Virus record (IMG/VR): IMGVR_UViG_3300025051_000002
Coordinates: 1 to 57,124 of that record
Reading direction: 5' to 3' (one strand)
Source: a virus
Length of the DNA: 57,124 nucleotides
Shown: positions 48,971 through 56,512 of the stretch, one piece after another
Numbering within the stretch: position 1 is the first letter of the stretch
Layout: each line of letters starts with the position of its first letter
The notes under the pieces: generated by a model
What the model was told of the DNA's origin: nothing
The model's input: the letters and a program-made list of their open reading frames with translations, nothing else
Database searches by the model: none
Made by a program: the position numbers and the translations under genes

Positions 48971-50701
48971 TTACTTTATTTTTTTCTTTAATATGGCCAT
49001 AGACATATTAGCATTACTTGCCACATTAGTGATGGACTTTGCTATTTCTCTAAAAGAAGAGTTGGGTGCCCTCTCTCTGATCATACCACCACTGCTATGT
49101 AGTACAGGATCTAAAACAGTATCCACAGGTTTACTAAGTTCTTTTGCGCCGAAGCCGGCCAGTATTAATGAGGAGTATAGATCTTTGTTTTGCCCTTTTT
49201 TGGGTGTATCAAAGTGTAGCACACCGCTGCCTGTTTGTGTTAGTATGATACTTAGTAGTTGTTTTTTAAGTTCATATATGGCTGCGTATTGTTCATCTAA
49301 TTGATCAGACCCGTCCGGCATGCGCTCTGGAAATAGTAAAAGTCTGTCTTCAAATAATGATAACGTTGAATAGTTAGCTTCTTGTATCCACTGTGGAGTA
49401 AAATTTATTAACTCTAATATATGTTTACCTTTCCAGTGAGAATGATCTGGATTAGTTCTATCTATAATCGGTGTTGCACCATTATAACCTTCTTCTAACA
49501 AGTCACATATAGCTTTACCACCGCCGGCCTTATCCATATATATACGAATAACGTTATACGTTTTGCAAACACTCTGTAAAGTAGTTACCATACCTTGTGT
49601 CGTGCCATTCTTTACTTCTAACATATTTACTATTCTATTTGGTTGCCCTAATTTAACTATGGACACACCACAGCTTGCTGAGCCACCTTGATTAGGGTCT
49701 ACCCCAATGACATATTCAGCCTTACTATCTCCACTTAGTTCTAAGTAGTGCCCACTGTTACTTGTACATGCTTCTAGCATAGAAGCTTTAAAAAAGCCTT
49801 CGGAATCAGACACCATTTCTGCTTCATATTCCATACGAAATTCATGGTCAGACATTACCCGGCGGGCCTCTTCAATGTTGTTCTCGTCCAAGAAACCTTT
49901 TGGTAAAAACCAGTGAGGTATCTGATGCACCATAACATTAGACTCTTCTTCACCTTCTTGTATGATTTTATCCCAATAGGCACGCATACGCCTATACATA
50001 TGGTTGAATTTATAGAAGCCGGAAGAGGTCATTACCATCTTATTAACTTGATCATCATCAAAATCGTCTTCTGTGGCTAACCCGGATTCGATCAACAGCC
50101 TCATCTGTTCAAGGCGTCTAACATTAGCCATAGGATCTTGTTTAGTGGCGCCCATAGGTCGAAGAACCATATCAAGTATCTTATCTGGAACTTGTGCTAA
50201 CTCATCAATACATATTAAATAAAAACGTGAACCACGAATTTTAGCACCGTCATTACCTAGTGGTATGGCTTCAATGAATGAACCGTTACTAGAACCAACG
50301 GATTTAAATTTAAGATAGGCTGTATCAGAGCCTCTAATAGGTTTCTTTTCTGTGGCTTCTCTGAGAATGGCTGATTTTGTATAGTGTTTTTCTACTTCTG
50401 AAAAAATCATTTTTGATTGTCTAAAAGAGGGGCCTACTAAACCAACCCTGTACCCTGGATATAGCATAGCACGCAATGCAGCAAGTGTTCCAAGTAAAAA
50501 GCTTTTTCCAAAACCACGGCCGGCGACAGTGATTGTGTAGTCCCTAAACCACATATCCTCGAATACTATACGTTGTATAGGGGCTAAGTCTACACCTAAT
50601 AAATCGTAGGCTGCTATACAGGGATTATTTCGATAGAACTCTATTAGCATAGGCCCTTGTCCCATTACAGCATCCATCATTCTACCTTTCTTACGAGCCA
50701 T
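48971..50701 (-). CDS. Terminase large subunit
   Basis: A 576-residue packaging motor. The ATPase domain has Walker A GRGFGKS (about 61-67) and Walker B FYLICIDELA (about 160-170). The C-terminal RNase H-like nuclease has EYVIGVDPNQGG with a catalytic Asp, then YMDKAGGGKAI, then DLYSSLILAG near the end. It cuts concatemers and pumps DNA into proheads. The ATG overlaps the small-subunit stop (TAATG), so the two are coupled. Confidence 0.95.
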   Translation of the reverse strand: MARKKGRMMDAVMGQGPMLIEFYRNNPCIAAYDLLGVDLAPIQRIVFEDMWFRDYTITVAGRGFGKSFLLGTLAALRAMLYPGYRVGLVGPSFRQSKMIFSEVEKHYTKSAILREATEKKPIRGSDTAYLKFKSVGSSNGSFIEAIPLGNDGAKIRGSRFYLICIDELAQVPDKILDMVLRPMGATKQDPMANVRRLEQMRLLIESGLATEDDFDDDQVNKMVMTSSGFYKFNHMYRRMRAYWDKIIQEGEEESNVMVHQIPHWFLPKGFLDENNIEEARRVMSDHEFRMEYEAEMVSDSEGFFKASMLEACTSNSGHYLELSGDSKAEYVIGVDPNQGGSASCGVSIVKLGQPNRIVNMLEVKNGTTQGMVTTLQSVCKTYNVIRIYMDKAGGGKAICDLLEEGYNGATPIIDRTNPDHSHWKGKHILELINFTPQWIQEANYSTLSLFEDRLLLFPERMPDGSDQLDEQYAAIYELKKQLLSIILTQTGSGVLHFDTPKKGQNKDLYSSLILAGFGAKELSKPVDTVLDPVLHSSGGMIRERAPNSSFREIAKSITNVASNANMSMAILKKKIK

Positions 50702-51225
50702 TATTCGTCATTACCTTTTTTAATATGTCCATCTACATCATATTTATTACCTGGATGTTCTCTCACTAATTTTTTAGATGCCTCATCCTCTTCTTTAAGC
50801 TGCCTAACTTTACTTTCCAGTGTACCACGCTTGGTCTGATCATAGGCAAAAGCTAAGTCCACAATAGAGAATCCTTTGTGCTCGTTAGGATTAATTCGAT
50901 CCTTTCGTCTAGAAGATAAGCTTTCTTTAATCTTTTCTGTTTGTTTGCGTAATTTCTCTACACTGGCTGTTATGTCTAATTGACGATTAGCATCCCCTTT
51001 ACTGGTGCGTAGTAGCCTGATTTCTAAAACCTTATTGGTGGCCAGGGTCATTACATCATCTAAATCGCTTGCGGATAATTCATCATCATCAAAGTCTTTT
51101 ATGTAGATGTCTACTAGGGATGTGTAGATATTAAGCTCGTCTTCGGCGAATAATTCGCCAATAGGCATAATTTCGGTTAGGAGTTGTCTAACACTTGGTG
51201 GGTTTTTTGGTCTTCCAGCTGCCAT
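50701..51225 (-). CDS. Probable terminase small subunit
   Basis: A 174-residue protein directly upstream of and overlapping the large subunit. It begins MAAGRPKNPPSVRQLLTEIM, then has an acidic helical segment, a central coiled coil (DITASVEKLRKQTEKIKESL) suited to ring oligomerisation, and a charged tail. Small subunits bind packaging sites. Sequence alone is weak; the assignment rests on position and helical build. Confidence 0.65.
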   Translation of the reverse strand: MAAGRPKNPPSVRQLLTEIMPIGELFAEDELNIYTSLVDIYIKDFDDDELSASDLDDVMTLATNKVLEIRLLRTSKGDANRQLDITASVEKLRKQTEKIKESLSSRRKDRINPNEHKGFSIVDLAFAYDQTKRGTLESKVRQLKEEDEASKKLVREHPGNKYDVDGHIKKGNDE

Positions 51226-51226
51226 A

Positions 51227-51640
51227 TTATAAATCCATATAATCGTTTATATCAATACCTAATTCCGCACAACGCTCTTTAAGTAATAATATGGTTTCTG
51301 GTGTTAAATCATGGCTGAAATAGTCTATATTGTCTCCATAAACTAATTCTGTTTTACGTGTATTACGCATAGATCTATCAGTTAATATATCTTCAAATTC
51401 GTCTAGTTCTTCTCTAATATCAGTAATCCAAGAACATAAGCTGTCATCATCAGATCTACAATATCTGTTAATTAGCTCTGTTGACAGTGGATTAAGACGT
51501 CTAAAATAAATCATTAGCGTTCTTGATATTTTATTTTTAGTTTCTTGTGTGTGCAACTGCCCTTTTTTAGATTCGCTTATTGCCATTTTACTAGTGTCAC
51601 TTAACCTATATCCAGTAGGACGACCTCTTTTTTTAGTCAT
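51227..51640 (-). CDS. NUMOD-like DNA-binding protein of unknown role
   Basis: A 137-residue protein. The N-terminus (RGRPTGYRLSDTSKMAIS then GQLHTQETKNKIS) matches NUMOD3-type helix-turn DNA-binding modules of homing endonucleases, but no nuclease domain follows; the rest is helical and acidic. Next to terminase it might be a domesticated homing fragment acting in packaging-site recognition. Starts in an overlap with the upstream gene. Confidence 0.5.
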   Translation of the reverse strand: MTKKRGRPTGYRLSDTSKMAISESKKGQLHTQETKNKISRTLMIYFRRLNPLSTELINRYCRSDDDSLCSWITDIREELDEFEDILTDRSMRNTRKTELVYGDNIDYFSHDLTPETILLLKERCAELGIDINDYMDL

Positions 51641-51962
51641 TATCTACCTCCTGAATAGCCGCGTATGTTTTACAATTTGAACATATAATGCCCACAGTGT
51701 TCTTGTTCACATACTTAGTTACCCCACAATTTGTACATTTAACTAGCTTGTGTCTACCATCTTTCTTGGGTTTGGAAAATGTAAAAGGTAATTTACCGTA
51801 AGTATCCATTAACTTACTTTCGTCATGTATGCGTTTGTTGTGACGCGTAATACCACCAACAGGCTCATAACGTCTACCAGTGGACCCAGGAGATAATTCC
51901 TGTTTACCAACATTTGCGTTGGCTATTCCCTTAGATAAAGCTTTAATAAACTCACTATTCAT
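51633..51962 (-). CDS. Small zinc-ribbon protein
   Basis: A 109-residue protein. A basic N-terminus is followed by a C-terminal zinc ribbon (CTNCGVTKYV then ICSNCKTY: CxxC, 16-residue gap, CxxC). Probably binds nucleic acid or regulates transcription. Overlaps the next gene by 8 bases. Confidence 0.6.
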   Translation of the reverse strand: MNSEFIKALSKGIANANVGKQELSPGSTGRRYEPVGGITRHNKRIHDESKLMDTYGKLPFTFSKPKKDGRHKLVKCTNCGVTKYVNKNTVGIICSNCKTYAAIQEVDND

Positions 51963-51998
51963 TATATATCACCATAAGTTTTAATAAACGTCATATAG

Positions 51999-52562
51999 TT
52001 ATCTTTTGTAATAAACTTCTATTGTTTTCTTAGACGCTATGTAGTCAGACATATACACACATAACTCCTCAGGGGTGTAGTCACTTAGAGGTTTTAACCA
52101 TTCACCAGTAGACCAAGGACCATAATGGTATCCCACAGACTTTCTAATTATATTAAATGAATCTTCCTCTAATATCTGTGTGGCTTCTTGAACTTCTGCT
52201 GTTAAATCAGCACCAAGTTTAGGATGGGCCTTGGATGTATGTCCTGACTTTACCAATCCTTGCTTTCTTAAATCATGGATGATACATGCCGATAAGATCT
52301 CGTCCCTTCTATCTTCACAACCCAGACCACGACATAAGTCATATGCTACTGTAAATACTTTCTTTGTATGCAGTATAGTACCATCAGGCCCCAACTCAGA
52401 AATTGGATGAAATTTACCAGTACTAGAAGCTGGACAATCTAAAAAAACGTAGTCGGGTGCTGACATAATACATAAACGTGTAAATTCTCTCACAGAAGGA
52501 TCGAATATTAATGCTAGTTCTTGTTCAAATACTGCTGCTTTTTCCTCTGGTGTAATACTCAT
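51999..52562 (-). CDS. HD-domain phosphohydrolase
   Basis: A 187-residue protein with metal-binding residues of the HD fold in order: H65 in LHTKKV, H96-D97 in ACIIHDLRKQG, further His residues in KSGHTSKAH, and Asp in YMSDYIAS. HD enzymes hydrolyse nucleotides or signalling nucleotides; phage versions are often dNTP/dNMP hydrolases or counter-defence enzymes. It lies near the dNMP kinase, so nucleotide metabolism is plausible. GAGG precedes the ATG. Confidence 0.8.
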   Translation of the reverse strand: MSITPEEKAAVFEQELALIFDPSVREFTRLCIMSAPDYVFLDCPASSTGKFHPISELGPDGTILHTKKVFTVAYDLCRGLGCEDRRDEILSACIIHDLRKQGLVKSGHTSKAHPKLGADLTAEVQEATQILEEDSFNIIRKSVGYHYGPWSTGEWLKPLSDYTPEELCVYMSDYIASKKTIEVYYKR

Positions 52563-52570
52563 TTAAATCC

Positions 52571-52801
52571 TCACCTTGGTTTTAGAGTAAAATCATCACT
52601 CTCTAAATTAATTTTTTCTGGTTTTGTTGCTTGGTGGTGAGGGTTATAACCCGGTTGTGGAAAGCTACCACCTTCACCCCTATAATTTCTTGGGTAAGCA
52701 TCAAATTTAATAAATCTGTCTTTCTTATCAGTACTTAGTGGGTAACGCTCTTGAAATTTTGTAAATGTAGGTTCTCTAAATTCACTAATATCTATCGGCA
52801 T
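52571..52801 (-). CDS. Small hypothetical protein
   Basis: A 76-residue protein (MPIDISEFREPTFTKFQERY) rich in Pro, Gly and aromatic residues and probably largely unstructured. ATG at 52801 is chosen over an in-frame TTG six bases upstream because GGAGGG is nine bases before the ATG. No family recognised. Confidence 0.55.
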   Translation of the reverse strand: MPIDISEFREPTFTKFQERYPLSTDKKDRFIKFDAYPRNYRGEGGSFPQPGYNPHHQATKPEKINLESDDFTLKPR

Positions 52802-52828
52802 GATCAATAACCCTCCAAACTAAATTTA

Positions 52829-52882
52829 TTAACAGCCACCCTTACCGCCCTTACCACCTTTCTTAGTATCTTTCTTAGCCAT
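52829..52882 (-). CDS. Lys/Gly-rich micro-protein ending in Cys
   Basis: A 17-codon frame, MAKKDTKKGGKGGKGGC, ending with tandem TAA stops. It lies in a gap between genes and has a low-complexity Lys/Gly body and terminal Cys, unlike a random frame. Similar tiny Lys/Gly/Cys peptides occur in phages. The ribosome site is weak, so expression is uncertain. Confidence 0.4.
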   Translation of the reverse strand: MAKKDTKKGGKGGKGGC

Positions 52883-52904
52883 GTTAGCACCCAACTATTG
52901 TATG

Positions 52905-53174
52905 TTATTTATTTTTAACAAACTCATCATATTCCTGCGTGTATGATGCAACAGCTTTATTAATAGACTCTTTATTGGATTGAATGAAGCCCATTAAGTC
53001 AAAAGCAAAATCAGGAATTACATTACCTTTCCATTCGTAGTTAATAGAGATATATTCCCCTTCACCTTTCTTAGCCACTACTGAAGCATAGTTGTAACCT
53101 TCTTTGCTCTTTGAGATGCTTGTATGCATAACCTCATCAGGATTAATTGAAAGTGTCATTGTTTTGCTTGCCAT
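52905..53174 (-). CDS. Small hypothetical protein
   Basis: An 89-residue protein with GGAGA before ATG. The N-terminal two thirds form beta strands (YASVVAKKGEGEYISINYEWKG) and the C-terminus a helix. No family recognised. Its start overlaps the end of the kinase gene. Confidence 0.55.
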   Translation of the reverse strand: MASKTMTLSINPDEVMHTSISKSKEGYNYASVVAKKGEGEYISINYEWKGNVIPDFAFDLMGFIQSNKESINKAVASYTQEYDEFVKNK

Positions 53175-53776
53175 GTTCGTGTCTCCTTTATGTTTAGTGT
53201 GTTTTCTAAAAAATAATCTAATTTTTTATACAAATCTTCTGTGGTTCCATCATTAGCAACTGTATAATGGATAGTTAGCTTGTTATCATCTAAGGCAGTC
53301 TCAGTCTCATGATCTTGTCCTTGAATCCTGGGCCTTTCTTTTCTTGTAATCCTTATATGATAACCACCTCTGTCTAAGATGGCCTTTACTTCATTGGGTT
53401 GTCTTACGTCTGTAATAATTGTGTTACTTTTACTAAAATCCTGTATATTACGAAACAAAGCTTTAACCCAATAGTCTTTATCAAAAGATCTCATAAACTG
53501 CCCATAAGATTGCATCATCTCTCTTGGAGTCCAAAAACCACCTTCTTGTTTGGGGTAACGCTCATCAGGTTGTTCTTTTAAATTACCATATAGTTGATTA
53601 TGGCTTAAATCAAATTTCTCTAGCAACTCTTGCTTTAACATGTTGGCAAAAGCGGTTATAGATGTATTGTAATAAACCGCGCCTATCTTGTTATATAAGT
53701 AAGTACCAGCTGTGTCTTTACCTGATCTAGCCTTTCCTGAAATACCTATTAAAATGTTTCCTTTAATACTTTCCAT
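53156..53776 (-). CDS. Deoxynucleoside monophosphate kinase
   Basis: A 206-residue P-loop kinase similar to T4 gp1. GISGKARSGKDT (about 12-23) is the nucleotide-binding loop; a lid-type segment with RYPKQEGGFWTPREMMQSYG follows, then NTIITDVRQPNEV, the strand and switch typical of dNMP kinases, and a C-terminal IRITRKERP. It phosphorylates dNMPs for phage DNA synthesis. I chose the ATG at 53776; an upstream TTG would add 11 residues overlapping the previous gene and lacks a good ribosome site. Confidence 0.85.
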   Translation of the reverse strand: MESIKGNILIGISGKARSGKDTAGTYLYNKIGAVYYNTSITAFANMLKQELLEKFDLSHNQLYGNLKEQPDERYPKQEGGFWTPREMMQSYGQFMRSFDKDYWVKALFRNIQDFSKSNTIITDVRQPNEVKAILDRGGYHIRITRKERPRIQGQDHETETALDDNKLTIHYTVANDGTTEDLYKKLDYFLENTLNIKETRTWQAKQ

Positions 53777-53790
53777 TTGTGTAAATAACC

Positions 53791-54072
53791 TTACGTGAGT
53801 GTTAAGCAAAAAGAGTTACCTTGCCTTTTTATTCTGCCTGATGAGAAATTGTCTTGCCTAACCTGAGTATCGTAGTGATATTCAGGTTTTATTACTTTGT
53901 TATTATAGCAGATACATTCTATATTGTCAAGTATATTTTTTTCAAGGGTTGTATTATCAACAACACAATTAACAATTACCGGCATATCATGTATAAGCAA
54001 TAAAATAACTTTATATCTGATATTTAAACAAATTTTATTTATCTTTTTAAAAAGTGTATTTACTAAGTTCAT
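53791..54072 (-). CDS. Small hypothetical protein
   Basis: A 93-residue protein with a hydrophobic beta/helix N-terminus (VILLIHDMPVIVNCVV) and a basic tail. AAGGATTT precedes ATG, which overlaps the upstream stop. No family recognised. Confidence 0.45.
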   Translation of the reverse strand: MNLVNTLFKKINKICLNIRYKVILLLIHDMPVIVNCVVDNTTLEKNILDNIECICYNNKVIKPEYHYDTQVRQDNFSSGRIKRQGNSFCLTLT

Positions 54073-54326
54073 AATTTAAATCCTTTTAACTTTTTAATGC
54101 TTTTGCTTAACTCGTCGGTTTCTTTTTTTATAGTAGTAAATAGTTTATTAATAGATTTGTCCCAATCATCCATTGAATTATCTTGTCTATCTATTTCTAG
54201 CAATTTAACTAAGTACTCCTTGCACATAGTATTATCAATGCAATGTTTGTCTTTGCAAACGCATCTAATATCAAAATCTTCTAATTTTACCCAATATCTA
54301 TCAACCAACTTCGGTACTCCAATCAT
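54069..54326 (-). CDS. Small Cys-containing helical protein
   Basis: An 85-residue protein with a Cys cluster (CVCKDKHCIDNTMCKEYL) followed by two helices. The cluster could hold a metal or be a small knuckle. It overlaps its upstream neighbour by 26 bases. Function unknown. Confidence 0.45.
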   Translation of the reverse strand: MIGVPKLVDRYWVKLEDFDIRCVCKDKHCIDNTMCKEYLVKLLEIDRQDNSMDDWDKSINKLFTTIKKETDELSKSIKKLKGFKL

Positions 54327-54726
54327 TAGCTTTTATGTAACGAATTAATTTTAAGTAGTCTTCTAATAAACTAGCCCTGTCTTTCATTATAGATAATATA
54401 TCAATGTGCATAGTATCACTATTTATTAAAGTAGTGTATAAATTTAACCTACTTTCCAAAGTAGCTGCTATTTCTAAAGCATCAGTTATATTAATTTTAT
54501 TACTGTCAACAATTATATGGTTATCAGTATTACATTTCTTTAATACAACTTTTTGGCTTTGTAATTGATCGTATAAATTAAATAACTTTATAATACATTC
54601 TTTATACATCTTGGACAGACTGTCTCTGTCACCAGTAATATTTTGTAGCCTACTTATGTAGTTCTCTAACTCTTTAATCTCATCTTGTGTTTGTAATTTA
54701 CGTAAAACTAATTCAGCCACCAGCAT
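54301..54726 (-). CDS. Helical hypothetical protein
   Basis: A 141-residue, mostly coiled-coil protein (LRKLQTQDEIKELENYISRL) with TGAGG before ATG. No motif; possibly a small regulator or structural adaptor. Confidence 0.5.
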   Translation of the reverse strand: MLVAELVLRKLQTQDEIKELENYISRLQNITGDRDSLSKMYKECIIKLFNLYDQLQSQKVVLKKCNTDNHIIVDSNKINITDALEIAATLESRLNLYTTLINSDTMHIDILSIMKDRASLLEDYLKLIRYIKANDWSTEVG

Positions 54727-54738
54727 ATGTAAACCTCA

Positions 54739-55422
54739 TTATAGGAATGTACCACAACTACCACAGTATTTTATGTAAGACTTCCAACGTTTTCCACAGG
54801 AAGGACATTGTTTTTTGGTCTTAGTCATTATAGGTGTTTTTACTTCACGTTTAAACTCATCACATCCTTGTAATTTAAGTGTAATAACATATGACTGTGT
54901 CTCTAAAATACCCGTATGTGTTGTTATAAAATCTTGTTTTGTTGGGGTTCCTTTTACAGTTATACCAGATGAACTATATGTATTAGAAGCACCAGCTACA
55001 CCTGCTCTATAACCTATCACGTCATAGCTTGATTTAAAGCCCGACAACTCTTTAATAAAATCTCTATAAGGTATCGATGGTTTTTCAAAAGTATACTCTA
55101 CCCTAACTATGCCATCATCTAGCCTGTCTCCTCTAAAATCTGATATAGCCTTAGTCTTCTGTATAAATCTAAATTTATTATTTACACTTAAATTGTCTAA
55201 GGCACCTTGTAATTCTACTATATCATTAGCCGGAACAACTATCTGGTTACCATTTAGTACAGATAGGCCATCAATATCCACAGATACCACCGCTCTACGT
55301 GAATCATAGTTTTTTAGTACAATGGTGTAGTCTGAACCAAAAGGAACAGTAACTACACCATCTATTTCTCTAAGTACTTTACCATTGTGTTTTAATATAA
55401 CTAAAAAATTGTTTTTATACAT
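54739..55422 (-). CDS. Beta-rich protein with C-terminal zinc ribbon
   Basis: A 227-residue protein. The N-terminal domain (about 1-115) has LKNYDSRRAVVSVDIDGLSVL, a pattern I associate with a phage/plasmid family of unknown function. The C-terminus is a complete zinc ribbon (CPSCGKRW then YCGSCGTFL). AAAGGAG precedes ATG. May be a nucleic-acid-binding or capsid-associated accessory protein; function not known. Confidence 0.6.
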   Translation of the reverse strand: MYKNNFLVILKHNGKVLREIDGVVTVPFGSDYTIVLKNYDSRRAVVSVDIDGLSVLNGNQIVVPANDIVELQGALDNLSVNNKFRFIQKTKAISDFRGDRLDDGIVRVEYTFEKPSIPYRDFIKELSGFKSSYDVIGYRAGVAGASNTYSSSGITVKGTPTKQDFITTHTGILETQSYVITLKLQGCDEFKREVKTPIMTKTKKQCPSCGKRWKSYIKYCGSCGTFL

Positions 55423-55483
55423 AATGTTCTCCTTTAAAGACCCCCAGCAACGGTCTTGGTTTATACTGGATGGATAATTGTTA

Positions 55484-55965
55484 TTATAAAAGCTTTACTT
55501 CTGTTGCCTGAATACCCTTTTCTGTATTCTTTAAAATAAAACTTACTGGTTGGCCGGCTTTAAGTGTTTTATAGCCGTCCATATCAATACTTGTAAAGTG
55601 GATAAAATACTCTGCGTCTGGATTACCATCAATCAACACAAAGCCGTATCCGCGGTCATTACTAACATTTTTTTCGAGTTAGTTCGTTACACTAACCCCG
55701 CCTATGCAGGCTGCTTTATGTTTCCATAAAGAAAAGACTATATCAAAATCCTGTTAAGGATTCTCCCCATTTCGGACCACTTGGTCCTACGAGCCTTCGC
55801 TCTAGTCGTTGAACCTTCCTCTTACGAGGCTTGGCTGCTGATTATCTTCGACATTATTCGCTAAGATTTTCCAGCAATTAAAGGAGTTTCGATACATTGT
55901 TACCAATGTAAAGGGCTCTACATAATGAACCATTTAACTGTTCCGTTAATTCTTTCTTCACTCAT
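55484..55965 (-). CDS. Cold-shock-like protein, split by a group I intron
   Basis: Two exons (55965-55929 and 55665-55484) join to give a 72-residue cold-shock domain protein, the normal family length. Exon 1 encodes MSEERINGTVKW plus the first base of a Phe codon; exon 2 completes Phe and continues SNDRGYGFVLIDG. The joint restores KWFSNDRGYGFV, equivalent to CspA KWFNADKGFGFI, with RNP1-like GYGFV and RNP2-like YFIHF. AAAGGAG lies before ATG. Unspliced, translation stops after 15 codons. Members bind single-stranded RNA/DNA and melt RNA structure. The exon join is my inference from reading frame and pairing. Confidence 0.85.
55666..55928 (-). ncRNA. Group I self-splicing intron (no internal gene)
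   Basis: A 263-nt insertion with group I landmarks in order on the minus strand. P1 pairs exon TAAATGGT with intron GCCCTTTA, ending in the required U-G at the 5' splice site. P4 pairs TTGCTG with CAGCAG and P5 pairs ATCTT with AAGAT. P6 is CCTC-GTAA-GAGG, P7 pairs GACTA with TAGTC, and P8 is GAGC-GAAG-GCTC. Conserved strings AATCAGCAGCCAAG, GTTCAACGACTAGA and GATATAGTC mark the Q/R/S elements. Further hairpins (GGACC/GGTCC, AATCC/GGATT, GTTAGT/ACTAAC) lie around P7-P9. The intron ends in G before exon 2. Confidence 0.88.
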
Positions 55966-56005
55966 AATTCAAACTCCTTTGGTTTTTATTTGTATAAAGG
56001 TAATT

Positions 56006-56026
56006 TTAATTTACCCGGTAAATTAA
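56006..56026. repeat. AT-rich palindrome at the lysozyme stop
   Basis: A perfect 9-bp inverted repeat (TTAATTTAC / GTAAATTAA around CCG) overlaps the endolysin stop codon. Could be a weak terminator or a protein-binding site; too AT-rich to call. Confidence 0.35.
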
Positions 56027-56466
56027 CTTAAAAATACTTTTTTCTCTGCCTCTCTTCTATTTACCAAACCAGCAACTACCTTACCGCCGGCTTTTCTCCA
56101 CAACAAGAAACTACTTGCTGCCCCTTCATAATCACCTATATTTAGTTTCCTTAATACAGTTGATTTTGAAAAATTACCTAAACCAATGTTATAAGCTAAA
56201 CTAACCAAAGCATTAAATTGGTTTTGTGTTACTTTAATTTTTACAAACTCGTTAACACTTTCAGCAAAAGTCGCTACTACATGATTTAGTATTTCAGTAG
56301 CACGTTCTTTAGTTATAGGGGCGTCTGTTAACTTAACTTTTGTACCATCCTCGTAGTAAGTATTACCATAACCTATGGTAGGAATACCTGCTGGACATAG
56401 ATAAGGCTTTGAACTAAATCCTTCAAATTTTTTTATTAAATCTAAACCTACTGTATCTATTTTCAT
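56023..56466 (-). CDS. Endolysin, GH24 (T4/P1-type) lysozyme
   Basis: A 147-residue muramidase. The catalytic set is E15 (KKFEGF), C24 and T30 (PTIGYGN), spaced E-8-C-5-T exactly as in lambdoid and P1-type lysozymes, where Cys can replace Asp. FNALVSLAYNIG and VNRREAEKKVF complete the fold. No signal or anchor segment, so it needs a holin or other exit route. GGGAGG lies before ATG. Confidence 0.93.
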   Translation of the reverse strand: MKIDTVGLDLIKKFEGFSSKPYLCPAGIPTIGYGNTYYEDGTKVKLTDAPITKERATEILNHVVATFAESVNEFVKIKVTQNQFNALVSLAYNIGLGNFSKSTVLRKLNIGDYEGAASSFLLWRKAGGKVVAGLVNRREAEKKVFLS

Positions 56467-56512
56467 TAATGTAACCTCCCTATTACTGTTTATTACAGAG
56501 GGTAGTTAATTA

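Noticed and set aside
55484-55965. Cold-shock gene as a pseudogene disrupted by an insertion
   Set aside because: The insertion has group I core pairings and removing it restores the reading frame and exact cold-shock motif.
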